DNA of 64,000 bases, from NCBI GenBank assembly GCA_950295325.1, contig OX485806.1, positions 42,222,001-42,286,000 of the forward strand, in the 5' to 3' direction. The first letter of the stretch is position 1. Each line of letters begins with the position of its first letter. The notes under the pieces were generated by a model. That model had not been told where the DNA came from. It was given only the letters and a program-made list of their open reading frames with translations, and did no database searches. Origin of the DNA: Polytrichum commune. Its lineage: Eukaryota > Streptophyta > Polytrichopsida > Polytrichales > Polytrichaceae. Position numbers and translations under genes: made by a program. This document shows, piece by piece, positions 32,588-44,700 of this stretch.

Positions 32588-35500
32588 CCTTCCTAAAGAA
32601 ATGCCTCCAAAATGCGCTTGTGAACTTCGGATCTTGATCGGATACAATCACTCTCGGCAACCCGTGATGCCTCCACCATGCATTGAGAAAGAGCTTTGCG
32701 GTCTCCAAAGCGGTTGCCGTTCCCACGGTTGGCACCATATGCGCCAACTTACTAAACCGGTCCACCATCACCAAGATGGCATCGTAGCCTTGTGACTCCG
32801 GCAAACTCGTGATGAAGTCCATGGACACACTATGCCATGGCCCCGGCGGGATAGGCAACGGTTGCAATAGGCTGGCTTGCTTTTGGTAAGATGCTCGGTT
32901 CGCTTGGCATTTGATACAAGTCTTTACAAAGTGGGCGATTTCTTCTTTCATGCCTGGCCAATAGTACCTCCTTGACACCGCCGCTATGGTGGTTTTTTCC
33001 CCTCTATGGCCGGCAATGGGGCTATCATGTTCTTCTTTCAAAACCAATAGCCTAAATTTGCCTTGTGACATATACACCCGACTTTGCTTATACTTGAGCA
33101 ATCCGTTCACCAACTTGATCTCCTTGAGCGCCTTGCCTTTGCGGAGCTCACCTAAAAGCCTTTGTGCTTCGGGGTCGTTGATGTACCCCTCCCTTAACTT
33201 GCGTTGCAAGTCTCCTTCGCCTTTGTACATTAGCCGCAAGGTTTGTGTCATGCTCATTGCTTGGAACTCCTCCCGTCTACTTAGCGCGTCCGGCACCACA
33301 TTGTCACGGCCCGGTTTCTGGATCAACTCCACATTCATAAGCGCCAAGGTATCGTGCCACTGCAATTGCTTGGCGCTTACTTGCGCTTGTGTCTCAAAAT
33401 ACTTCAAGGACACATTGTCCGTGTACACCTTGGTCTTGTGTAACCCCAAATAGTGTTGCCACGTCTTCAAGCAATGCACCACGGCAAAGAGTTCTTTTTC
33501 ATGAGTCGGCCATCTCCTTTGACAACCATCAAGCTTCTTGCTCTCATAAGCAATGGGCCATCCATCTTGCATCAACACTCCACCAATGGCGAAATCACTC
33601 GCATCCGTATGCACTTCAAAAAGCTTGTCAAACTCCGGAAATTTAATCACGGGTGGCGAAGACAACTTGCTCTTGAGTTCCCGAAAGGCTTGGTGACAAG
33701 GTTCATCCCACTCTTGGGATACCCCCTTTTTTAACAAGTCGGACAAAGGCCTAGCAACCTTAGAAAAATCTCGAATGAAGCGGCGGTAGTAGTTGGCTAG
33801 GCCAAGGAATAACCTAAGTCCTTTTTAAGTGGACGGCCGCTTCCACTCTTGAATTGCCTTTACTTTTTTCATGTCCGGCTTAATTCCCTCCCTCGTCACC
33901 ACATGGCCCAAGAACTCAATTTCTTGTCGAGCAAAGTCACTTTTCTCCCCGTTGGCATACAACTTGTTGTCCTTTAGTTTTTGAAGCACCACCTCAAGGT
34001 GTCGTGCGTGCTCTTCCGCCGTCTTGGAATACACCAAGATGTCGTCGATATAGACTATCACGAAGTCATCCATTTCCTCTCGAAAAATGGTGTTCATAAG
34101 GGTTGTGAATGTCGACGGCGCATTATACAACCCGAAGGGCATCACCAAAAATTCGTAGGACCCATACCTTGTCCGGCACGCCGTTTTGTCCACATCTCCA
34201 TCCGCGATTCGAATTTGATAGTACCCCGATTTTAGATCTATGCGGCTAAAATACTTAGCCCCCGCCAATCGGTCGAAAAGATCATCGATACGAGGTAGCG
34301 GATAGTTGTTTTTGATGGTCACCTTATTCAAGGCCCTATAGTCGATACACATGCGTAGCTTGCCATCTTTTTTATCCACAAAGAACACCATAGCTCCATA
34401 TGGTGATTTGCTCGGCCTAATGTAGCCTCTCGATAGCAAGTCGTTGAGTTGTTTCTTCAATTCTAGCAACTCCTTTTGATTCAATCGATAAGGTGCCTTG
34501 GATGGTGGCTCGGACCCCGGGATCACTTCGATCTTATGATCAACCTCTCTTGTTGGCGGTAACTCTTGCGGCAACTCGTCGGTGAATACATCCTTGTGCC
34601 TCTCCAACACCTCGCGAATGTGCTTTGGTTGAGGCCCATCATTTCTAGCCTCCTCGTGAGCTCTTAGGAATTGCTCCATTCAAACCAACACCACCATTTG
34701 CTCATTGCACATTTGGTCTATCAAGACCAAATTCAACTTGCCTCCTCCCGCCATAGGAGTTCTCGTCAACTTCAAAATGACCTCTTTGCCATTACGGCGA
34801 ACCACAAGCCGCTCCGGCTTACGCCTCACATCCACCGTGTGAGTCTCGATGAAGGTGTCCCCCAAAATGAGGTCCACCTCATCCATTTCACAAAGTGTGA
34901 AATTCTCCTTAAACTCGAACGTCCCACACTTTAAGTTCACATTCAACGCCACCTCCTTTGTCTCGTGCGGCTCGCCCTTTGCAAACTGCACGTTAATGGG
35001 CTTGCCCGCTCTACTTGTTGGCAAGCCCAACTCCTTGGCGAGCTTCGGGCTCATAAAGGAGTGCGTTGCCCCTGTATCAACCAAACATGAGACATTCCGA
35101 CCATCGATTTCAGCCTCAAGGTACAAAAGACTTGGCCGTGGCCTAAGGCTACTAGCCTTGGCCACAAAGCCACCTTCTAGCATTTGGTCGGCGGCACAAC
35201 CACGATTTGCCTTGACACTCACCTTGTTGTCGGGGCACGCCGCTTGAAAATGACCAAATTTGCCACATTTGTGGCACCGCTTGTCTTTCATGTCGCCGCC
35301 TTTCATTCCGCCATTGGGTGGTTTTCCTCCTTGGTGGCCACCCTTGTTGGCATTTGTCCCGTCGGCTTGTCCCTTGAATTGGTTGGATTTCCCAAACTTC
35401 TTGCGGTCCTTGCCTCGGGACATATTTCGGCTCGAGCCGCCTTGTTGTGCGGGGCCGCTTGATTTCCTTTCGGGGGCATCGGCTTCAATTCTCTCCGCAA

Positions 35501-36401
35501 TTTTAATGATCCCCGCCACGTCTTCGGGAAGCTTCGGAAACTTGATCAAGGCGTCTACTACCCACTTTTGTAGCCCACCTAAGAAAATACATTTCTTAGC
35601 GAATTCGTCCATTTTAGGTGTCGCATTCATTTGGGCATTAAATCGCGCTCGTAGGCCTTAAGAGACCCCGTGTGCCTCATTTGCACCAAGTTCATTCCCT
35701 CCCGCAATTCTTGGTATTCGGGCGTGAACCTATCAACGAGCAATTCCTTGAAGCCGATCCAAGTCAAGCTTGCCGCCACCTCGGGCTCTTGCTCCTTTTT
35801 GCTTGTCCACCATTAAAGCGCATGATCTTTTAGAAAGGTCACCACTATAGAGACCTTATCGTCCTCGTCGGGCCTTTGGACATCGTAATAATTATCCATC
35901 TCCAACAAAAATTCTTTGACCTTCCTCGCCTTGCCAAGGCCCGAAAATGTACTTGGCATATTAACCTTCGCCAATTTTTTTGTTGAAGAAGAAGGCCTAG
36001 TGCCTTGCATCATGAGGAGCTCGATCATTTTGTCTTGTCGGGCCCTCTCGTCCTTGCCACGCTTGAATTCTTGATTCACGGAGTCCATGAATTCAAGCAT
36101 TTTGAGTTGGAACTTTAATCCAACATCACCACCGTCCAAGTTTTCCGGTGCCTTTGGTATTCTAGCCTCCGAATTTTCTTCGAGGTTTACGGGATCCCTT
36201 TCACGGGATTCCTCCACTTCCTCCCCCATTGCACCATCATCCCCACCATTTTCATTAGAATCAACGGTGGGGTCAACATCCTCTTGGGCATGATCTTTGT
36301 TCCGTTTTGAGCGTCGCAACTTTTTGGAATTCCCGGGCTCACCATCGTCACCCCCACGTTTGATAGCCATGTTTCCCTCAAAATGCTAGCTCAAATACAA
36401 G

Positions 36402-36419
36402 AATCCTGCTCTGATACCA
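36402..36419 (-). other. Element D primer-binding site (tRNA-iMet)
   Basis: The minus strand reads TGGTATCAGAGCAGGATT two bases after the end of the 5' LTR, the same initiator-Met primer site as in A and F. Confidence 0.88.
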
Positions 36420-36421
36420 AC

Positions 36422-37241
36422 TGTCGCAACCCTTGCTAGTTTTCCTTCACTTAGCTTGACCGCCTTTCCCACCTAGCAAGTGCCACGAGCGGTAACCTGC
36501 ACATCCCACGCACATGCATGGTTAGCTCCCAAAACCGCGGACCTTCAAGCTCATGGCTAGGTCACCAAACCCTCCTACACATGCATTCGGGACTCTCCCC
36601 TTAATAGGTAGCCAATGGCTAAGGTGGACTTCCATCCATGGAAGTCCACTCTTGAGTTGATCATCGTGTTGCCAAAACAACACTACAACTACCCGGAGCA
36701 CATTGCCAAGTATGCTCCGGGGGGGTCGGTCGGCTAAGCCGCCTCACCCATATAAGCCTCTAGGACTTTGGGCGGGGCCCCTACCCCACCTTCAAGTATC
36801 ATTTTGTCTCTCTCTACAAGGGTTGGGGCCAAGTGGACATTTTCCCTTAGCCGCTGGGGCTAGAACCTCCCAGCAGCTTCAGACCACCATAACTTCTACA
36901 TATGATGTCTGATTCTCTCAAGTGACCACTCTATCGTCATCTACTCTTTGTCCCGGGACAACGCCCCACTCAAATGGCCATATCTCCTAGCTAGCACCTC
37001 TGATTGAGGTGTTCCTTAGCATTCTAGAATTCCACCGCCATAAGCTATTCATAACTTATGGCCTTACCCTCATGACTCTTAGTCCCCATGGGTGAGAGGC
37101 GTTCTTAACGCCCGGGGCCCTCACCCACACTAAGAGTACTTGGGCCCTCTCACCAATGACGCCACAAGTCCCGGGTGTCACTCCGGGGTCCCCCTTGTGC
37201 CCATGGTGTTGCGGGCACTCCTCATGGAGAGGTACGCGACA
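36422..37241 (-). repeat. Element D 5' LTR
   Basis: 820 bp; on the plus strand it begins TGTCGCAACCC and ends GCGACA. It is related to the B LTR but shorter. The hairpin at 37038-37061 has the B-type stem. It joins host-like locus K at 37242. Confidence 0.88.
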
Positions 37242-37802
37242 ATTACGGCAAACTTGGGTACACCAGGGTGAAGCTTAACTTTGTTGATGATCCACACCCG
37301 GTTTTTGCTGGAAGACCTCCACCGAATGCAACAGACAAGGACAAGGGCAAAGAATCCAATGAGAAGGACAAGGTCCATTTTGCTCCATTCGTGGACAAAT
37401 ATTTGAAGGAGGTTCTGGAGAATGTGCGACTGAACTTGGCGCACATGTACAAGTCATATAACTACCACAAGATGTTTGCGTATCTATCTACTCCAACATT
37501 TTGTGAACCAGTAAAGGTGAAGCATATTCTTCATGCCGTTTCATTGCAGAAAATGCGTAAGAGATGGAAAGCCTTTAAAGCTCCACGGGAACGTCATGAA
37601 CAAGATCAATATACCGGATTAACGGCTACACAGAGTGTTGTGGACTCTACCTTGGAGATAATTGACGTCAGTGGTGTACAGGAATCTCTGAGCCGTGATG
37701 TCCATGTTGGAGCTGTTGAATCCTCTAGCCCTCATGGGTTTCCACCGAGCTCTCCTCCCCGCGTCGAAGAGGCTTCAAATTTCCTTGGCACCCAAGCTCA
37801 AG
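37242..37802 (+). pseudogene. Locus K: open exon-like stretch upstream of phosphatase domain
   Basis: Directly after the D LTR an open frame encodes about 187 residues (start NYGKLGYTRVKLNF, then basic Lys/Asp/Glu-rich KDKGKES, VDKYLKEVLENVRLNLAHMY and RKRWKAFKAPRERHE). It runs to a strong splice donor AG/GTAAGA at 37802. No Met start is available because the upstream part is displaced by D. The function of this part is not recognised. It lies on the same strand as, and 380 bp before, the FCP1-like domain, so it is probably an earlier exon of the same gene. Confidence 0.5.
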
Positions 37803-37837
37803 GTAAGATATGTTGTGTAATGTTGATGATGTTGGTC

Positions 37838-37960
37838 CCACGGGCGAACGCCCGTGGGGCCACTGGTCATGCTTTACAATTGGCATCCAATAATTTTGTC
37901 AGTGATTCTATTTCTACATAACATATTTAATATTATTCCCACGGGTGAACGCCCGTGGGA
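37838..37960. repeat. Two GC palindromes in the first K intron
   Basis: 37838-37857 is a perfect palindrome with 9-bp arms, CCACGGGCG-AA-CGCCCGTGG. 37937-37960 is a near copy with 11-bp arms and one G-T type mismatch (TCCCACGGGTG-AA-CGCCCGTGGGA). They lie 80 bp apart in an otherwise AT-rich intron-like segment. Confidence 0.85.
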
Positions 37961-38182
37961 GAGTTTGTGTTTGACCATGTCATACTAAACACTCTATGTG
38001 TGGATGTGTTAACATGTCAATTGACAGAGGATCAAATGCCTCTTACGGTACGATATTCTATCTAACCTAATTGATTGTGTCAGTACGTTTCCATCTTACA
38101 TGTGTATGACTCATGTCTACCCATCCTATTGTTTCATTAGATGAATAAACCTTAGAATGACCCTCAATTTTGTCATCGCCAG

Positions 38183-38990
38183 ATCCTCACCTCTCCAAGT
38201 ACAGTTGTTCATCAGAGAGAGAGGATATGGTTAGTGCTGGATGTCAACGAGATTCTTGTGAGGTCAACAAAGTGCGACAATGTCAACACCAGGAAGGCTC
38301 TTGAATGACAACATAGCCCCATGATAAGTGGGGAGGTGCCTCCACTATTTCTCCCATATAGTGCCATCATACCTAGGAAATGATTGGGACGCTTTCTGCG
38401 CTTTGTGCAAACAAATTTCCATGTTGTCGTGTGGTCGTCGAAGCTTCTGAAGAATCTCAAGCCACTTGTCCATCATTTCTTCAAAGGTTGTAGGCAGCCT
38501 GAGTTTGTGTTTGGGCAAGAGATGTGTCAAATTCTTGGCGATGAGAACGGACAAAATTTTCCTAGTCCTGTGAATGTTGATTCAAGCTTCTTCATGAAGT
38601 CCATGTGCGCAATGTTTGAGTGGAGGCGAATGCATCCTGTAACGCATTCAAAGCAGCCCACTCATAGAACTACATTACTTATTGATGACTCCCCTTACAA
38701 ATGCATCCCAAACCCTCCAAGGAGCTATATTAATCCCCCTCCATTTTTTGTTGAACCAGAGCTTGGATACTCTACATAATTACCTCCAGAACCTCTTGAA
38801 TTCTCAATTATATGTACCAGATTTTTTGGGGAGCAAACCTTATCCATCATGCCAAGGACCCTTCAACCTAGATTTACCCAATTCACAAATTTATAAGCAT
38901 GCGTTGGCTAGACATACCGTAGAATTCCAGCGGCGCAAATGTTTGTGTAGACACCCAAAGGTTGTCTGCATATAGTGTAGAGGAATTCAA
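38183..38990 (+). pseudogene. FCP1 / NLI-interacting-factor-like HAD phosphatase remnant
   Basis: After an acceptor-like CGCCAG the frame reads IWLVLDVNEILVRS, the motif I region of plant FCP1-like HAD phosphatases (usually a variant of DxDx(T/V); here DVNE). It continues with FLRFVQTNFHVVVWSSKLLK, KNLKPLVHHFF, FVFGQEMC, and then TTLLIDDSPYKCIPNPPRSY, matching the (L/I)DD(S/T)PYK block of motif III. Order and spacing are those of the NIF domain. Members dephosphorylate phosphoproteins, classically the RNA polymerase II C-terminal domain, but plant paralogues lacking the second Asp of motif I may be inactive. The frame is interrupted more than once, and the gene is cut on the left by D, so it is a pseudogene or gene fragment. 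A 20-bp exon candidate lies at 38028-38047. Confidence 0.7.
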
Positions 38991-39650
38991 GATGTACATT
39001 TTATTGGATTTATGTGGAACTGAAGTTGTATTGGCTGAGCACTTCACTTGATATGCGTTTTGGCGTTGTTGTTTTTGCTCATGTAAAGTTGTTCTATCGG
39101 CACAATCATCTAAACCTGTATATATGTGTTGGGTACTGTATATATATAAACAATGGGTATATATTGTATATATTTAAACATTGGGTACTACTCTGTCGTT
39201 GTCCCACGGGTGTTCGCCCGTGGCAAGCATGTTGTGGATGTGACAATTCTGTTAGATCACTCGGACTTGGTTAGCTACGTTTGGGATCTCTCTGTTTGGT
39301 ATTATGGTGTAATATTTTGGATTGTTTAGGCTATGTTCTAATTCTGCTGCATTTGTTCAACTTCCCCATGGGCCATCGCTCGTGGGCTTTTGCTTCATAC
39401 AATGTCCTTCTTCCATGCAATAACCTCCATGTATCCTGACAACATTCCCCATTGCATACCCGTGCCAAGAATCATGTTCCCATTCCACCTCGTCGATAAC
39501 ATGTTGCAAATGCTAATGCGGACTTTGCCGAAGATTTGTCACCATGTCCTAAGGTAATTCATTTTCAATTTGAATCCCTTTTTGCATTATTCTCTTCATC
39601 CTAAGGGATTTTACTATGAACATGTCCAGCTATTATCATAGAGACGGATG
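38991..39650 (+). other. Locus K noncoding stretch with TA-rich run and palindromes
   Basis: AT-rich DNA with a TATATA/ATTGGGTA repeat (39118-39195). One clear palindrome of the CCACGGG family lies at 39204-39223 (CCACGGGTG-TT-CGCCCGTGG, one mismatch), and a decayed one at 39364-39386. No coding sequence recognised. Confidence 0.6.
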
Positions 39651-40006
39651 TTGCAATCATATGATGTTGCGGTTGCTGTTGCGGTTGTGGTAGCGGATGA
39701 AGCTCAAATCACAAATCAACCCCCTTGGGCGAAGAGACAACTTGCTCTCCAAGCACCTCACCCCAGTGAGCCCATAGGATTTTGGAAATAGTTATGGATG
39801 TTGGAAGTGCGGTTCGCCCAATACTACATCATCAATGTCTGATTACATGGCTGCAAAGGTGAAACAACTTCGAGAAACTACAATTTTGATGAATGACAAT
39901 CTTTGTGTAGAAGAACTAAAGCGCAAGCAAAGGACTGCAGCTCAAAAAGAACCTCATGACATAAAATTGAAAATGATTAAAGATTCGTACTCTTATTGTC
40001 CTTAAG
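39650..40006 (+). pseudogene. Locus K: downstream exon-like remnants
   Basis: Two open stretches. The first (about 39660-39790) encodes a Val/Ala-rich run, then ADEAQITNQPPWAKRQLA. The second (about 39805-40005) encodes SSMSDYMAAKVKQLRETT and continues as a Lys/Glu-rich helix to a stop. They lie on the strand of the phosphatase domain and may be its 3' exons. Function unknown. Confidence 0.4.
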
Positions 40007-40722
40007 CGAACCTTTATAGTTATGGATTTGCAATAATTAACGTAGTTTTGGAACTTGACGGGCGTTCACCCGTGGTACATTTGTCCATCTTCTTTCTGTA
40101 ATATCATGTGCCCACTGTGGTTTATCTGGTTCAACCACTTATTTTTTGACATATTTGATGTCATGTGTATGGTGTACTCATGGTTGTGGTCAGCTACCAT
40201 TTGTGTTGTCATGTTTGTCATCTCTTGTATCCTGGATGTGTTGTGGAATGTTCCCGCATGTTACACCCGTGGATACAAGTATCCCTCTATTTTGAGAAAT
40301 ATTATGTGCCTATTATGGCTTATATGATTTGAGCAATAAGTTTTGTAGCACACATACGTTGTCATGCGCATTATTGCTTCTCAGTTGTGATGACCTTCTT
40401 TTGGTTGATGAGGCTTGTGTTATGGATTTTCATGCATGTGTTGCGTTGTGTTGGCTTAGTCACGTGGTTAGATATATCCTTCTACTTTGAGTCCAAAGTA
40501 ATTTGAGTACTGTTTATTGAGGTTGCATTGATTAAACCAATAATTTTAGAACAGATTTGTTTTCATGCGCATCGTTGTTTTTTAGTTGTCATGACCTTCT
40601 TTTGTTTAGTCAAGCTTGTCTAAAGGATTTTTCCACTTGTGTTGCACGATGTTGGTTGGTCACGGACTTTCACTCGTGGTTAGGGTTAAACCTAAGTTCT
40701 GCTTTGTTACGCAATATGTGCC
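40007..40722 (+). other. Locus K noncoding stretch
   Basis: AT-rich DNA with repeated phrases such as TGTTGTCATG and CATGCGCAT. Decayed palindromes of the CCACGGG family are at 40058-40075 and about 40661-40679. No gene recognised. Confidence 0.5.
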
Positions 40723-40727
40723 CTTTT

Positions 40728-41700
40728 TGTCGCGCACCTCTCCATGAGGAGTGCCCGAAACACCATGGGCACAAGGGGGACCCCGGAGTGACACCCGGGA
40801 CTTGTGGCGCCGTTGGTGAGAGGGCCCAAGTGATCCTAGTGTGGGTGAGGGCCCCGGGCGTTGGGAACGCCTCCCACCCACGAAGATTAGGAGGCACAAG
40901 GGTAAGGCCATGAGTTATGCGTAGCTCATGGCGTGGTGATTCTAGAAAGCTCAAGAACACCTCAATCGGAGGTGTGAGCTAGGAGTTATGGCCATTTGAG
41001 TGGGGCGCTGTCCCGGGACAGCGCCCTGGTACAGCAGTGCCTGGGAGTGATTCCCGGGACTGCCAAGGTTCAAACAGGCATAACTTCCTCAAGACTTGCT
41101 CAAATGGAGCAAGTGAGGAGTCCATTGGCATCTAAGTGAAGCGTAGATGAACATGGAGTGGTTGGTTGTTATGATCAGACATCATACAAGGAAGTTATGA
41201 TGGTCTGAAGCTGCTGGGGGGTTCTAGGCCCAGCAGCTAAAGGAAAATGTCCACTTGGCCCCAACTCTTGGTAGAGAGACAAGAGGTTGGTTGACGGTGG
41301 GGTAGGGGCCCCGCGTAGAGTCCTAGAGGCTTATATGGGTGAGGTGGTGTGGCCTCACCCACCCGAGGCCGAACGGCAAGGCCTCCATGGGCTTTGGCCT
41401 ATTGTGAGGCCATAGTTGCCTAGTATGCTTCGGGTTGTTGTAGTGTTGATCCGGCAACGCGATGATCAACATAGGATTGGACTTCCATGGATGGAAGTCC
41501 ACATTGGGGAAATGGGTTACCGATTAAGGCGTGAGTCCCGAAAGCAAAGTAGGAGGGTTGGTTCCCTCCTATGAACTATTGGTCCGGGGTAAGAGGAGCT
41601 ATCCATTAGCATGGCGGAATGCGAAGGGTTAGCGACTCGTAACCTTTGCTAGAATTGAAAATTGGCAAGATTATTAAGGGACCTAGCAAGGGTTGCGACA
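40728..41700 (+). repeat. Element F 5' LTR
   Basis: 973 bp with all the A-type hairpins. The small stem at 41095-41113 reads CTTGCTC-AAATG-GAGCAAG where other copies have CTTGCCC-GAATG-GGGCAAG, a paired change that keeps the stem. Confidence 0.92.
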
Positions 41701-41702
41701 CT

Positions 41703-41720
41703 TGGTATCAGAGCAGGGTT
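41703..41720 (+). other. Element F primer-binding site (tRNA-iMet)
   Basis: TGGTATCAGAGCAGGGTT two bases inside the 5' LTR, identical to the site in A. Confidence 0.9.
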
Positions 41721-44700
41721 CCAAGTTTTGAGCTCGCACTTTGAGGGAAACATGGCTATCAAAAATGCGGGTTATGATGGTGAGCCCGGGGTTTCCAAAA
41801 GGTTGTGAGGCTCAAATTGGAACAAGGATCATGTGCAAGTGGAATTTGACCATACCATTGGTTCTAATGACAATGGTGGGCATGAGGGTGGATTTGGTAA
41901 GGAAACTGGAGGAGTGCTTTGAAAAGGGCTCCCGCAAACCTCAAAAAAACATTTGGGGCCTAGAATACCGAATGCACCCAAAACCTTGGAGGGTATTAAT
42001 GTTGGATTGAAATTTCAATTCGAGATGCTTCGAAGGTTCGGATGTTGAAATGAACTTGGTGCTAATGAGGCACTCATGGCCTCTTATGGCCTATGTGCGC
42101 TATTCAAACGCACAAATGAAGGATACACCTAAAACGGACGAGCTTTCTAAGAAATGCATCGTTTTAGGTGGGGCTTTAAAAGCGGGTGGTGGATGCCTTG
42201 TTTAAGTCCCCAAGGCTTCTTGAGGACATGGTGGGGACCATCAAGTTCGCAAGAGCATTGAAGCCGATGGTCCCAAAGAGAAGTTTGGCGGCGCATCACC
42301 ACAAGTGGCTTTAGCCAAAGTAGGTCCCAAAGAAATGAGTGCAAATTGTTTGGTCCATTTTACTTAGGCAAAACATGTTGGTGCCGCAGACGGAATGTTG
42401 AAAGGTGGCTTTATGCTTCCAAAGCAAATCATACTTGTGCCGCGGACGGAATGTTGGGAGGTGGGTTTGTCCTACCAAGGCAATTCATGTTCGTGCCGCG
42501 GACGGAGTGTGGGAAGGTGGCTTTGTGCTACCAAGGCAAAACATGTTTGTTTTGCGGACAAACTATTAGAAATTGGTTTTGTGGCACCAAACCAATTTAT
42601 CCCGCGCACGAAATGTTTGAAGTTGGCTTTGCGGACCAAGCCAAGCCAAGTTGCGGAGGACCAAATGTAAGACGATGGCATTGTGGCCAAGGCTAGTAGC
42701 CTTAAGCCGAGGCCAAGTCTTTTGTACCTTGAGGCTCAAATGAATGGGAGATATGTCTCATGAGTTGACAAAGAGGCAATGGACTCTTTCATGAGCCCAA
42801 AGCTCACAAGGGAGTTGGGGCTTGCCAATTGATAGAGCGGGCAAGCCCACCAAGGTGCGGTTTGGAAAGGGCGAACCGCATGAGACAAAGGAGGCCGCGA
42901 TGCATGTAACCTTTCAATGTGGGACATTGGATTTTTGTCAAAATTTCACACCAAGTGAAATAGATGAAATGCATGTCATTGTGAAGGCCGCCTTCTTTGA
43001 AACTCACATGATAGATGTGAGGTGCAAGCCGGGTGTTTGCAATGCATTATGATGTGTCATAATAGCAAAGAATTGAAGTTCAAATTGACAAGGACTCCTA
43101 TGGTAGGAGGACCCAAGTTGAATTTGGTCTTAATGGACCAAATGCAAAATATAAACATAATTGTCGTGGTTCAATTGGAGCAACTCCAAAGAACGTATGG
43201 GGAGGCGAGGAAAGATGGGCCTCCCCCAAATCACATTGGTGGGATGTTGGTGAGATACAAGGATGTATTCACCAATGTGTTGCCCAAAAAAATTACCGCC
43301 AAGGAGTGAAAAATAACTTTGCTCAACGAGAGATTGAGTTCTTGAGGTATGTGGTGACAAAGGATGTTGGTGGATGAACATGAAGAATGTCAAAGCAATC
43401 CAAAAGGAGAATTGGCCCTTCATTCAAAAAAATGCTTAGGTCATTTGTTGGCCTAGCCAACTACTACCACCACTTCATTCAAGAGTTTTTGAAGGTTGCT
43501 AGGACCTTAATCAACTTATTGAGGAAAATGGCTATCCCAAGAGTGGGATGAGCCTTGTCACCAAGCCTTTGGGGAGCTCAAAAACAAGTTCTCTTCACAA
43601 GATGTGGTTAAGTTTCCGGATTTTCGTAAGCATTTTGAGGTGCACATGGAGGCGAAGGATTTTACCATTGGCGGATGTTGATCCAAGATGGATGACCATT
43701 GCTTATGGGAGCATTAAGCTCCATGGTTGTTGAACCTTGTCCGGCGTGTGCAAGAAATGGTTATCCCAAGAGTGGGATGAGCCTTGCCACAAAGCCTTCG
43801 GGAAGCTTAAGACCAAGTTCTCTTCGCCGCCCGTGTTCAAGTTCGTGGAGTTGGCAAACCTTTGAGGTGCATACGGGGGCGGGTGACTTTACCATTGGCG
43901 GATGTTAAGGCAAAATGGATGGCCATTGCATATAAGAGCATGAAGCTTGATGGTTGTTCAACCTTGTCCAACTTGTGCAAGAAATGGCTATCCCAAGAGT
44001 GGGATGAGCCTTGCCACCAAGTCTTTGAGGAGCTTAAGACCAAGTTCTATCGCCACCCGTGTTCAAGTTTTTGGAGTTTGACAAACCTTTTGAGGTGCAT
44101 ACGGGGGCGAGTGACTTTACCATTGGTGGATGTTGATGCACGATGGATGACCATTGTATATGGGAGCATGAAGCTCGATGGTTGTCCGACCTTGTGTGAC
44201 TCGTGAAAGAAATGGCTATCCCAAGAATGGGATGAGCCTTGTCACCAAGTCTTTGGGGAGCTTAAGAGCAAGTTCTCTTCGCCGCCCGTGCTCAAGTTCG
44301 CGGAGCTTGACAAACCTTTTGAGGTGCATACGGGGGTGAATGACTTTGCCAATGGTGGATTTTGTGTAAGATGGATGGCCATTGCATATGGGAGCATGAA
44401 GCTCGATGGTTGTCAAAGAAGACAACCAACTCATGACAAAGAACTTCTTTGCCGTAGTGCATTGCTTGAAGATGTGGCGACATTATATGGGGTCGCACAA
44501 AGCAAAGGTCTACATGGACAATGTGTCCTAAAAGTATTTTGACATACAAGCATAAGTGAACGCCAAGTCATTGCGGAGGCATGATAGTTTGGCGCTTATG
44601 AAGGTGGATTTGATCCACAAACCGGACCGTGGAAATGTGGTGCCGGATGCGCGAAGTAGACCGGAAGAGTTCCAAGCAATGAGAACCATCCAAACCTTGT

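Larger units (their letters stand above)
30129..37241 (-). mobile_element. Element D: chromovirus, minus strand, host of C and J
   Basis: Reading right to left: 5' LTR 37241-36422, initiator-Met primer site, gag starting near 36370 (MAIKRGGDDGEPG), CCHC zinc knuckle CHKCGKFGHFQAACP (about 35240-35280), protease VDTGATHSFMSP (about 35050-35085), RT with YIDD (about 34045), RNase [12 protein letters not shown] (about 33600) and integrase finger (about 32910-33040). The integrase core is interrupted by the solo LTR J. Then come [12 protein letters not shown] (about 31060), GPF (about 30620) and the chromodomain (about 30270-30430). The 3' LTR is not in the window because C is inserted just after the coding end. 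The copy is broken in a few places but all domains are recognisable. Confidence 0.9.

Noticed and set aside
37838-40075. CRISPR-like array of short palindromic repeats
   Set aside because: The repeats are few, irregularly spaced (80 to over 1000 bp), imperfect, and in plant nuclear DNA without any cas-like gene.
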